A DNA stretch of 18,582 nucleotides from Negativicutes bacterium (lineage in GTDB: Bacteria > Bacillota_C > Negativicutes > Sporomusales_B > JARLHX01), in NCBI GenBank assembly GCA_031292015.1, contig JARLHY010000203.1:1-18582 (forward strand). The letters are read 5' to 3'. The notes under the pieces were generated by a model. It worked only from the letters and a program-made list of their open reading frames with translations. It had not been told where the DNA came from and did no database searches. The first letter of the stretch is position 1. Every line of letters starts with the position of its first letter. Made by a program: the position numbers and the translations under genes. Below are positions 6,317 to 12,926 of this stretch, piece by piece.

Positions 6317-7501
6317 ATGACCAAGGCCTTGACCGGAGTCCGTGTTTTAGATGTTTCCCGGCTGCTCGCCGGACCCTATTGCTCTATGGTGCTCGCCGAC
6401 CTGGGGGCAGATGTCGTAAAGGTGGAGGTTCCCGGCCGGGGTGACGATGCCAGGCTGTTCGGGCCGTTCGCCAACGGCGAAAGCGGCTACTTTATGACCC
6501 TCAATCGGAACAAGCGGGGCATTACCCTCGATCTGCGCAAGCCTGAAGGTCAGGCGGTGCTCAAAGACCTGGCGAAAACAGCCGACATTTTCCTTGAAAA
6601 TTTTGCTGTCGGCACTCTGGCCGAATGGGGTCTGGGGTATGATCAGCTGTCTCAGGTCAACCCGCGGCTGATCTACGCGTCCATCAGCGGGTTCGGCCAG
6701 TACGGGCCCAACTCCCATCGCGTGGCATTCGACGCCGTCGCCCAGGCAACCGGAGGGTTGATGAGCATCAACGGCCACCCTGAAGGTCCGCCTACGCGGC
6801 TGGGAGTCGCCCTCGGCGACATCAACGCCGGCAGCTTCATGGTCACTGGGATTCTGGCCGCCCTGTACCAGAGAGAACGGTCAGGCATGGGCCAGCGGAT
6901 CGATATTTCCATGCAGGACTGTATTGCTGCCATTTTGGAAAACGCGGTAACCCGCTATACCATCAATAAGGAAATACCCCAGCGGCTCGGCAGCGGCCAC
7001 GCCAACATTGCTCCCTACGACGTATTTGCCGCTGCCGACGGCTATGTTTTCATCGCCTGTGCCAACGAGGCCACCTGGCAGAGACTGTGCGCCGCGATGG
7101 GACGGCCGGAGCTGATTGGCGACGAACGCTTCGAGATCAATCACAAGCGGGCCAAAAACGTCGTTGAATTGGCGGCTGTTATTAGCGCCTGGTCAAGCAG
7201 GCTGACCGCCGAACAACTGCTCAGCCTTCTCGAACAGAATTCCGTGCCTGCCGCGCCGGTGCTGACCATCGACAAGGTGGTCAACGATCCCCATATCCGG
7301 GCCAGGCAGATGATGGTGGAAATCGACCATCCGGTGGCCGGCAAGGTGATCATTCCCGGCAACCCGATCAAAATGTCGGCGTCGGCCGATGATTTCGACC
7401 GGCCTTCGCCGACCCTGGGCCAGCATACCGAGGAGGTTCTGGCAGGCATTGGCTATTCGGCCGGGAAAATCGCCGATTTGAAGACGGCAAAAATTATCTG
7501 A
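6317..7501 (+). CDS. CaiB/BaiF-type (class III) CoA-transferase
   Basis: A 394-aa enzyme of normal family length that moves CoA between an acyl-CoA and a free carboxylic acid. The N-terminus LTGVRVLDVSRLLAGPYCSM (5-24) is the classic family opening. GADVVKVE (30-37) and NRNKRGITLDL (63-73) are also conserved. The catalytic aspartate is Asp168 in GDINAG, matching Asp169 of formyl-CoA transferase. The C-terminal part includes PAAPVLTIDKVVNDPHIRAR. GGAGG precedes the ATG. The substrate cannot be read from sequence. Placement after the D-glutamate/5-oxoproline pair makes a glutamate-derived acid a reasonable guess, but a 198-nt gap with hairpins separates them. The DMT transporter follows after 27 nt, so those two are likely co-transcribed. 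Confidence 0.95.
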   Translation: MTKALTGVRVLDVSRLLAGPYCSMVLADLGADVVKVEVPGRGDDARLFGPFANGESGYFMTLNRNKRGITLDLRKPEGQAVLKDLAKTADIFLENFAVGTLAEWGLGYDQLSQVNPRLIYASISGFGQYGPNSHRVAFDAVAQATGGLMSINGHPEGPPTRLGVALGDINAGSFMVTGILAALYQRERSGMGQRIDISMQDCIAAILENAVTRYTINKEIPQRLGSGHANIAPYDVFAAADGYVFIACANEATWQRLCAAMGRPELIGDERFEINHKRAKNVVELAAVISAWSSRLTAEQLLSLLEQNSVPAAPVLTIDKVVNDPHIRARQMMVEIDHPVAGKVIIPGNPIKMSASADDFDRPSPTLGQHTEEVLAGIGYSAGKIADLKTAKII

Positions 7502-7528
7502 CCGTACGGTATCACGGAAGGGGCAGAA

Positions 7529-8467
7529 TTGTTGAATATGGTTCAAGGCTCCGGCAGATCGGAGCATTTTCGCGGTATAATCTTGCTGTTAATCACCGCG
7601 GTGTTATGGAGCTCCGGCGGGGTTCTGATCAAATCGATCCACTGGCATCCGCTGGCCATCGCCGGCGTGAGGAGCGTCATCGCAGCCCTGGTGATCCGCG
7701 CGGCTTTTCGCGGGTCGCCGCTGAGCTGGAGCAAGCCGCAGCTGACCGGCGCGGTGGCATATTCGGCCACCGTGGCCTTGTTCGTGGTAGCCACGAAACT
7801 TACTACCGCCGCCAACGCTATTTTGCTGCAGTATACGGCGCCGGTCTTTGTCGCCGTACTGGGCGCCTGGCTGCTCAAAGAAAAAGCGACGGTCCAGGAT
7901 TGGCTGACCATCGCCGTGGTTCTGGGCGGTATGGGGTTGTTCTTTGTTGATAAGATGTCCCCCGGCGGGCTGCTGGGCAACCTGATGGCAGTGGCCAGCG
8001 GGTTTACCATGGCCCTCATGGCGGTATGCATGCGCTGGCAGAAGGATGGATCGCCCTTCGGCTCGATATTTCTCGGCAACATCCTGACCTTTCTTATCGG
8101 CCTGCCCTTTATGCTGGATTCCGCGCCGGGGCTTGGCGACTGGGTCGGGCTGGTGCTTCTCGGCTGTTTTCAGCTGGGCCTGTCCTACATTCTTTACTCC
8201 ATGGCCATCAAGCATGTCAAGGCGCTGGAAGCAACCATCATCACCGTGATTGAACCGATCTTGAATCCGGTTTGGGTTTTTCTGCTGCTGGGCGAGGTTC
8301 CCGGACCGTGGTCCCTCCTGGGAGGGAGCGTCATTCTCATCGCGATCACCGCAAGGTACGCCTGGCCGGCTTTTCGTTCGGGGCGGCAGCCTCAGACCGG
8401 TTCGGCCAGTTTATCGACGAATTCGGCGGCTGACGGTAAAGCGTTCACGACCCACCAGGGGGAATGA
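7529..8467 (+). CDS. EamA/DMT-family transporter
   Basis: A 312-aa inner-membrane protein with about ten hydrophobic helices arranged as two EamA repeats (about 16-145 and 150-285). The first repeat has the usual FRGIILLLITAVLWSSGGV start, and the second ends with VIEPILNPVWVFLLLGE, typical of DMT metabolite exporters. The start is TTG 7529 (or TTG 7532), with AAGGGG 6-9 nt upstream; the in-frame ATG 7538 is less well spaced. It lies 27 nt after the CoA-transferase and may export or import its substrate or product. The last 25 codons are hydrophilic (SGRQPQTGSASLS and on) and lie over the end of the oppositely oriented HAD gene, so the tail may be a late extension. Confidence 0.92.
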   Translation: MLNMVQGSGRSEHFRGIILLLITAVLWSSGGVLIKSIHWHPLAIAGVRSVIAALVIRAAFRGSPLSWSKPQLTGAVAYSATVALFVVATKLTTAANAILLQYTAPVFVAVLGAWLLKEKATVQDWLTIAVVLGGMGLFFVDKMSPGGLLGNLMAVASGFTMALMAVCMRWQKDGSPFGSIFLGNILTFLIGLPFMLDSAPGLGDWVGLVLLGCFQLGLSYILYSMAIKHVKALEATIITVIEPILNPVWVFLLLGEVPGPWSLLGGSVILIAITARYAWPAFRSGRQPQTGSASLSTNSAADGKAFTTHQGE

Positions 8468-9081
8468 GCGGCCAGTTCCTGCAGCGAAAAAGTGCCGGTA
8501 GCCACCGCCACCGTCCGCGCTCCCATTTCTTTGCCGACTCGGATATCGTTGGGGGTGTCGCCGATGACGTATACGTCGGCCAGGCCGACCTCCGGGTGCT
8601 TGCCGCGCAGGTGCCCCAGAGCCCGGGCGGCCACTTCCGAGCGGTTCTGGCAGCTGTCGCCGAAGGCGCTGGCAGAGAAGTCAAAGTAGTGGGCAAGCTC
8701 GTATACGGTCAGTTTGGCCTTTGCCCCGGCGACGGTGTTGCCGGTCAGAAGCAGCGAGATGTAATCAGGATTCGCATCAAGCCGGGCCAGTATTTCCGTT
8801 ACCGGCGGGATGGCGTAGCCTGACTTCTCCGCCAGGTGCAGCGGCAGCAGCTCTTCATAGCGGCCCACCAGTTCGGCAATTTCGCTGTCCGAGGCGTCCC
8901 GACCCGTGATTTCGAAGATAATCCGGGAAGCGATATAACAGTCGGTCATACCGGCGGTGGTGATGCGGCTGAAGTCCGGCTGTTTGCCGAACAGCTGCCG
9001 CGTTGCTTCGACAAAAGCATATAGGCCGGCTTTGCCGGTTCTCACTAAAGTGCCGTCAATATCCCAGAACAGGATTTTCAT
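8392..9081 (-). CDS. HAD-superfamily phosphatase (phosphoglycolate phosphatase-like)
   Basis: A 229-aa cytosolic hydrolase. Motif I is FWDIDGTL with nucleophile Asp7 and acid/base Asp9. Motif II is LLLTGN (Thr113), the motif III lysine is probably Lys121, and motif IV is GDTPND (174-179). A helical cap lies between about residues 15 and 90, as in the Gph/PGP-type C1-cap group. The substrate is not readable: phosphoglycolate, a nucleotide or a sugar phosphate are all possible. AAGGAG lies upstream of the ATG on the minus strand. It is transcribed leftward alone, and its last 76 bp overlap the end of the transporter gene tail to tail. Confidence 0.93.
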   Translation of the reverse strand: MKILFWDIDGTLVRTGKAGLYAFVEATRQLFGKQPDFSRITTAGMTDCYIASRIIFEITGRDASDSEIAELVGRYEELLPLHLAEKSGYAIPPVTEILARLDANPDYISLLLTGNTVAGAKAKLTVYELAHYFDFSASAFGDSCQNRSEVAARALGHLRGKHPEVGLADVYVIGDTPNDIRVGKEMGARTVAVATGTFSLQELAAHSPWWVVNALPSAAEFVDKLAEPV

Positions 9082-9183
9082 CTTTCGATCTCCTTTATAA
9101 GCAGCGATAACCCTATTATAGCAGAAAGCAGCTGTGGCGAGAAATGACCCGGATTGCTTCCGGCCCCAGGGATTGAAACAATG

Positions 9184-9220
9184 AAACCGGCGTCAGTGTT
9201 TGGACTGAGCCGGTTTTTTT
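9184..9220. terminator. Terminator hairpin between the two leftward genes
   Basis: AAACCGGC (9184-9191) plus TCAGT pairs with ACTGA-GCCGGTTT (9204-9216) with one bulged base and loop GTTTGG. On the plus strand a run of seven T's follows. On the minus strand, where it would end the 9229-10326 gene, the tail is TTTCATTGTTTC. It therefore looks usable in both directions. Confidence 0.6.
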
Positions 9221-9228
9221 CGCGGTTA

Positions 9229-10326
9229 TCAAATTTGTTGGCAGCCTACTTTCATTGTTTTGACCTTTTCCCGCGGCACTTTTTCCCACCAATCCGGCAG
9301 TATCGGCTGCACCGGCGAGAAATCGGCGTTGGTTTTGATGGAAAACTCGGCTTTCAGCCGGCTGAAGCATTCCAGTCCGCTGCGGCATTCCATGGCGGCA
9401 ATCAAGGCTTGGCGGTCGACTCTCAGGCTGAAAAGATATTCCTGGTCCTGCCATTTATCGAACAGACCGTGAATATAGAGGGTGTTCAGAGTAGGAATGG
9501 CCGCGAACAGCCTGCTGGCGAAGGTCATGGCTGTTCCGGCCATCGCTTCGCTGTATTGTTTACTGATTTCAAAAGGGGTTTTTTCTTCGTAGCTGAGATT
9601 TCCGGCAGGATTGACCGAGACCCTGGTGGTCGGGATGACCAGCTGTTCAGGCAGATGGAGGGTGAGCATCGGTTCTTCGTAGAAGTCGATGGTGCATCTG
9701 AGGAAGAACGGCAGCTTTATCGTCAGCAGCACTTCTTCGATGCGTTCAAGAACTGAGCTGGGGTTGCCGTTCAGCAGTTTTTCGATTTTTTCGATTCTGG
9801 TGTTTTCCAGTTCGTCAAAGGCTCTGGCGGTGTTGTCGATACTGTCCCGCGCCTCTTTCACCAACGCCTCGATCTGCGATCTGGCTGCAGATAACGCCAG
9901 ATCGATCTTGCGCTGCCTGTTGCGCAGGTCGGTGTGCAGGGACAGGCCGCAGGCGATCAGCCCGGCCGCGCCGAGCAGGGGCACAAAGGTATCCTTGAAG
10001 GCCAGGCTGAGGACCACGCAGACCAGGCCAAGCCCGAGCTGAACGGCGATAGGTACGTAATACTTATTGACGACTTTCAGTTTGGCTTCGGTCAAAAGAT
10101 AGCTGTAATCGGGAATGACCGGGGCCTTGAATTCTTTGCGGATCAGTCCGCGGGAATAGTCGACCGGGGTATAGCTGAAACTGCTCAGTTTGCGCAGCGC
10201 TTCTTCCATATCTTCGCTTTTTCTCTGTTCCCGCTGATAGCGCCTGAGGCGTTCCTTATCGATGTCATCGCGAATCTCGGCTTGGACTTTTATGACATCT
10301 TCTTTGCCTGAAGATCTAGTGCTCAT
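9229..10326 (-). CDS. Two-helix membrane protein of unknown function
   Basis: A 365-aa protein not recognised as any family. The N-terminal 80 residues are charged and helical (DDIDKERLRRYQREQRK at 20-36), followed by a conserved-looking SFSYTPVDYSRGLIRKEF. Two adjacent membrane segments, about 90-110 and 113-130, form a hairpin. A coiled coil (about 135-200) follows, and then a mixed C-terminal domain with paired hydrophobic strands (LTIKLPFFLRCTIDFYEE, MLTLHLPEQ), ending DWWEKVPREKVK. Both ends are probably cytoplasmic. GGAGG stands 7 nt before the ATG. It is leftward and monocistronic with a hairpin after it. Base composition matches the core genome, so it looks resident. It could be a scaffold or envelope-stress protein, but this is a guess. 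Confidence 0.85.
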   Translation of the reverse strand: MSTRSSGKEDVIKVQAEIRDDIDKERLRRYQREQRKSEDMEEALRKLSSFSYTPVDYSRGLIRKEFKAPVIPDYSYLLTEAKLKVVNKYYVPIAVQLGLGLVCVVLSLAFKDTFVPLLGAAGLIACGLSLHTDLRNRQRKIDLALSAARSQIEALVKEARDSIDNTARAFDELENTRIEKIEKLLNGNPSSVLERIEEVLLTIKLPFFLRCTIDFYEEPMLTLHLPEQLVIPTTRVSVNPAGNLSYEEKTPFEISKQYSEAMAGTAMTFASRLFAAIPTLNTLYIHGLFDKWQDQEYLFSLRVDRQALIAAMECRSGLECFSRLKAEFSIKTNADFSPVQPILPDWWEKVPREKVKTMKVGCQQI

Positions 10327-10534
10327 TTTTTGCCTCCGTTATTCGGCTGTATGGGGGTGGAATTTGGATGGTCTTGAGTGGTAGATATTTCCTTAAATAT
10401 TATTCGGCAAAAATCGCTGTTCCCCTTCTTTTTCAGTGTCTGGTGGCCGGGTGATCCGGCGGTCCGGGCGAAAGGATAACCCGCAACAGCGCGGAATATA
10501 TATATAGGTCTTTATCAGGAAAGGAAGTGTCCAA

Positions 10535-10894
10535 TTGCTGGAACTAGGTAAAGCGGTGCTTACAGGAGCCCTGGCCGGAGCGGTGGGCGGACTGCTCGGC
10601 ATCGGCGGGGCAATCATCATGGTTCCCCTTATGGTCTATTATTTGAATTTTTCCCAGCATTCGGCCCATGCCACGTCGCTGGCGGTGATCATCCCCGGAG
10701 CGGTGATGGGGGCGCTGGTCTATAATTCCTTTGGCCAGCTCGATCTCGGTCTGGCGGCGCTTTTCGCCGTCGGCGGCATGATTGGTGCCTATATCGGGTC
10801 ATCGCTGCTGCCTAAGGTCAAGCCCAAAATGCTGAAACGCCTGTTTGCCGTGTTGGCGCTATTTTTGTCGATAAGGATGGGGTTGGGACTATGA
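10535..10894 (+). CDS. TauE/SafE-type transporter, first half-size subunit
   Basis: A 119-aa membrane protein with about four helices, equal to one half of the usual 8-helix, roughly 250-aa TauE/SafE sulfite/sulfonate exporter. The repeat signature GALAGAVGGLLGIGGAII (11-28) is intact. The TTG start at 10535 is supported by AAAGGAAG about 7-8 nt upstream, with no ATG nearby. The stop overlaps the next start (ATGA at 10891-10894), so the two halves are translationally coupled and probably form a heterodimer. No remnant of fusion or frameshift debris is seen: each half begins and ends cleanly at the natural repeat boundary. Substrate is unknown (sulfite, sulfoacetate or another anion). Confidence 0.9.
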   Translation: MLELGKAVLTGALAGAVGGLLGIGGAIIMVPLMVYYLNFSQHSAHATSLAVIIPGAVMGALVYNSFGQLDLGLAALFAVGGMIGAYIGSSLLPKVKPKMLKRLFAVLALFLSIRMGLGL

Positions 10895-11298
10895 TCATAG
10901 CAGCGATTTTGACAGGGATAGTCACCGGGGTCCTGAGCGGCCTGCTCGGTATCGGCGGTGGGGCGATTTTCGTGGCGTCCGGGGTGTTGTTTCTCGGTGT
11001 CTCCCAACACGCGGCCCAGGCCGCGGCTTTAGCGGCGATGATTCCCACGGCGGTGGTAGGCGTGATTAAGCATCACCGCAACCGGCTGATCAATTACCGG
11101 CTGGCGGTTTTTCTGGCTGCCGGGGCTGTGGCGGGAGGCTTTGTCGGGTCCTACGCCGCCAATATAACCCCCGAATTGGTGCTGCGCAAGATATTCGCCG
11201 TTTTTTTCGCGGTCATGAGTGTGCAGATGTTCTGGTCGTCGCTGAAATCTGACAAAAAGCAAACCACCGGCCCCAGTCCGGCCGGCGGTGAAAAATAA
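10891..11298 (+). CDS. TauE/SafE-type transporter, second half-size subunit
   Basis: A 135-aa membrane protein with about four helices, parallel in layout to the gene before it. The same repeat signature appears as GIVTGVLSGLLGIGGGAIF (9-27). Later blocks are QAAALAAMIPTAVVGVIKHH and RKIFAVFFAVMSVQM. The C-terminal KSDKKQTTGPSPAGGEK is a hydrophilic tail. It starts within the stop of the upstream gene. Both halves keep the glycine-rich substrate-path motif, so neither looks like a decayed copy. An alpha/beta hydrolase gene follows 37 nt after the stop and may be in the same transcript. Confidence 0.9.
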   Translation: MIIAAILTGIVTGVLSGLLGIGGGAIFVASGVLFLGVSQHAAQAAALAAMIPTAVVGVIKHHRNRLINYRLAVFLAAGAVAGGFVGSYAANITPELVLRKIFAVFFAVMSVQMFWSSLKSDKKQTTGPSPAGGEK

Positions 11299-11335
11299 AT
11301 TCAGCAGCTTTTTTTTAGCGAAGGGAGTGGAAACA

Positions 11336-12100
11336 ATGAAGGTTCATGAATGGATACCGAGCAGGGGAAAAAGATTGTCGGCGATGCTCCACACACCGGC
11401 TCAGCCGGGAGTGAGGACGCCGGTGGTGATATGTTGCCACGGGTTTACCGGCGATAAGGTGGGGTCCAATCAGTTGATGCTTACTCTCGCCAAACGCATC
11501 GAGGCTGTTGGCTTTGTGGTCCGGTTTGATTTTGCCGGCTCAGGTGAGAGTGAGGGCGAATTCGCAGCTGATACCACAGTCAAGGGCTGGCAGGAAGATT
11601 TGCGTTGTGTTGTCGACTGGGTTAAAGCCCGGCCGGAAATGGGGGATTCGCCGCTTTACCTGCTTGGTCACAGTCTCGGGGGCTTGGTAGCCCTCACCTA
11701 CAGCGGCCGCCCTTTGGCCGGCAGGATTGCTCTGGCGCCGGTGGTCCGGCCTGTAGCCAATTGCCGTGACATTATTCTGGGCGCGGAGCTTTGGGAGCAG
11801 GCGAGAAACGGCGCCACCATCGCCAATTTCTATGGCAAGGGGTTTTCTCTGGACCCTGGTTTCGTCAGGGATCTTCTCACCGGCAACTATGATCCGCTGG
11901 CGGCGGCCGGGGGCTGCTCCGAACCGCTGCTCCTCATCCACGGCGACTCCGACGTGGCGGTTCCGCTGGAGGGTTCGAAAGAGTTGTACAGCCGTTATGC
12001 CGGGCCGAAGGAAATGCAGATTATGACGGCAACAGATCACGTATTCGTTGGCAGACACGCCGATCTGGCCGGTCGGATTGTCAGCTGGCTGACGCGTTGA
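11336..12100 (+). CDS. Alpha/beta hydrolase (esterase-like)
   Basis: A 254-aa cytosolic serine hydrolase. Nucleophile Ser113 lies in GHSLGG (111-116), the acid is Asp206 in HGDSDVAVP, and the base is His235 in TATDHVF. The oxyanion region CCHGFTGDKVGSN (34-46) and FDFAGSGESEGEF (64-76) resemble cinnamoyl/feruloyl-esterase-like hydrolases, a group acting on small carboxylic esters. The substrate is unknown. ATG 11336 is chosen because AAGGGAG lies about 9 nt upstream; an in-frame GTG at 11288 would overlap the transporter gene and lacks a ribosome site. It has no signal peptide. Confidence 0.92.
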   Translation: MKVHEWIPSRGKRLSAMLHTPAQPGVRTPVVICCHGFTGDKVGSNQLMLTLAKRIEAVGFVVRFDFAGSGESEGEFAADTTVKGWQEDLRCVVDWVKARPEMGDSPLYLLGHSLGGLVALTYSGRPLAGRIALAPVVRPVANCRDIILGAELWEQARNGATIANFYGKGFSLDPGFVRDLLTGNYDPLAAAGGCSEPLLLIHGDSDVAVPLEGSKELYSRYAGPKEMQIMTATDHVFVGRHADLAGRIVSWLTR

Positions 12101-12178
12101 GATCAGCCGCAGGATGCCGGTGTTTGAAGACCGCCGCCCCGAGTGTCATTGACAGGCTGTAAACATAGCCAGTCCAGG

Positions 12179-12206
12179 GCCCCCGAAAAGGGGGCTTTTT
12201 CTTTTT
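12179..12206 (+). terminator. Terminator after the alpha/beta hydrolase
   Basis: GCCCCC (12179-12184), loop GAAAA, GGGGGC (12190-12195), then TTTTTCTTTTT. This is a standard strong intrinsic terminator. Confidence 0.85.
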
Positions 12207-12212
12207 GCCGGA

Positions 12213-12239
12213 ACAATACTTCGTCATCGACATAAAATA
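12213..12239 (+). promoter_or_regulatory. Sigma-K-like promoter of the DUF6143-like gene
   Basis: AC at 12213-12214, exactly 16 nt, then CATAAAATA at 12231-12239. This matches the late mother-cell sigma-K consensus at every fixed position. It starts right after the preceding terminator and ends 33 nt before the start codon. Sigma-E has a related -10 and cannot be excluded. Confidence 0.45.
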
Positions 12240-12272
12240 TAGTAGATCAAAATGAAGGAAGGAGTGGGTTAG

Positions 12273-12821
12273 TTGGCTAACGAAGCATACGACGGCAGGT
12301 GTGAAACACCGCCTTATATTATAAACATAACCGACCCGGCGTTTCAGTCCATACAAGGCAATTATTTTTTGGGCCAAACAAGCATGCTCATTCTCGGGGA
12401 TGGCTTGCACGCCTGGGGCGGTTTGGTAAATCCCCCCGATTCCCAGGTGAATCTCAGTATTGATTGGTATTCGGTTTCGAATTACTCCACCCAGCCTTTT
12501 GTGGCGCAAGTTTGGTTCAACGCCTGCGTCCAGTGCCCCTTTGTCCTGTCGAACAAGGTGAGCGTCGCCAATACCGCCCGGCAGCCTGTAGCCAAACCGA
12601 GGGTGCAGCTGCAATTGGCCGAGTCGGTGGCGATACGGCCCACCGGCGGGGTTAACCCGCTCAATCAGATCATTCCTCCCCGCCTTACGGTCAAAGATCA
12701 CGACGGCGGAAAAATCATTCTTCCGCCGGGCGGCTCCTTTCTGATCTTTCTCGTGCCGCCGGGAGCATGCCTGATAAGGGCCAGGATCGCTTTCGGCTGG
12801 TGGGAGACCAGGTTTTGTTGA
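12273..12821 (+). CDS. DUF6143-like protein, probable spore-associated
   Basis: A 182-aa protein without signal peptide or membrane helices. SIQGNYFLGQTSMLILGDG (26-44), HAWGGLVNPPDSQVNLSID (46-64) and the C-terminal PPGGSFLIFLVPPGACL (154-170) recall DUF6143-family proteins of spore-formers, from memory and with moderate confidence. It is mostly beta-strand in character, with Cys pairs at about 87 and 90 (ACVQC) and a C-terminal cysteine that could cross-link. The TTG start at 12273 has AAGGAAGGAG about 9 nt upstream; an ATG at 12252 opens only a 6-codon frame ending TAG. It is monocistronic, bounded by terminators on both sides, with a sigma-K-like promoter. A coat or mother-cell role is inferred. 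Confidence 0.7.
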   Translation: MANEAYDGRCETPPYIINITDPAFQSIQGNYFLGQTSMLILGDGLHAWGGLVNPPDSQVNLSIDWYSVSNYSTQPFVAQVWFNACVQCPFVLSNKVSVANTARQPVAKPRVQLQLAESVAIRPTGGVNPLNQIIPPRLTVKDHDGGKIILPPGGSFLIFLVPPGACLIRARIAFGWWETRFC

Positions 12822-12842
12822 AATTGTGAAGCTTGTGTAATA

Positions 12843-12883
12843 AGCCCCCCAGGCCGGATAAGCCTGGAGGGCTTTGTATTTTT
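12843..12883. terminator. Terminator between convergent genes
   Basis: AGCCCCCCAGGC (12843-12854) pairs with GCCTGGAGGGCT (12862-12873) with one mismatch. TTTGTATTTTT follows on the plus strand. It lies between the ends of the DUF6143-like gene and the leftward CYTH-CHAD gene and could serve both, though the minus-strand tail (TTATTACAC) is poor in T. Confidence 0.8.
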
Positions 12884-12926
12884 AGCAGGTTGAATGAAGG
12901 ATATGATTGCTCGCAGGAGCAGGCTT

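Noticed and set aside
5300..6324. 287-aa and 242-aa minus-strand frames
   Set aside because: Both are shadows of the DUF1445 gene, overlapping each other and lacking motifs.
10327..10534. Riboswitch before the TauE/SafE genes
   Set aside because: Only short, weak pairing is seen (GCCGG/CCGGC near 10447), and no consensus of a known class was matched.
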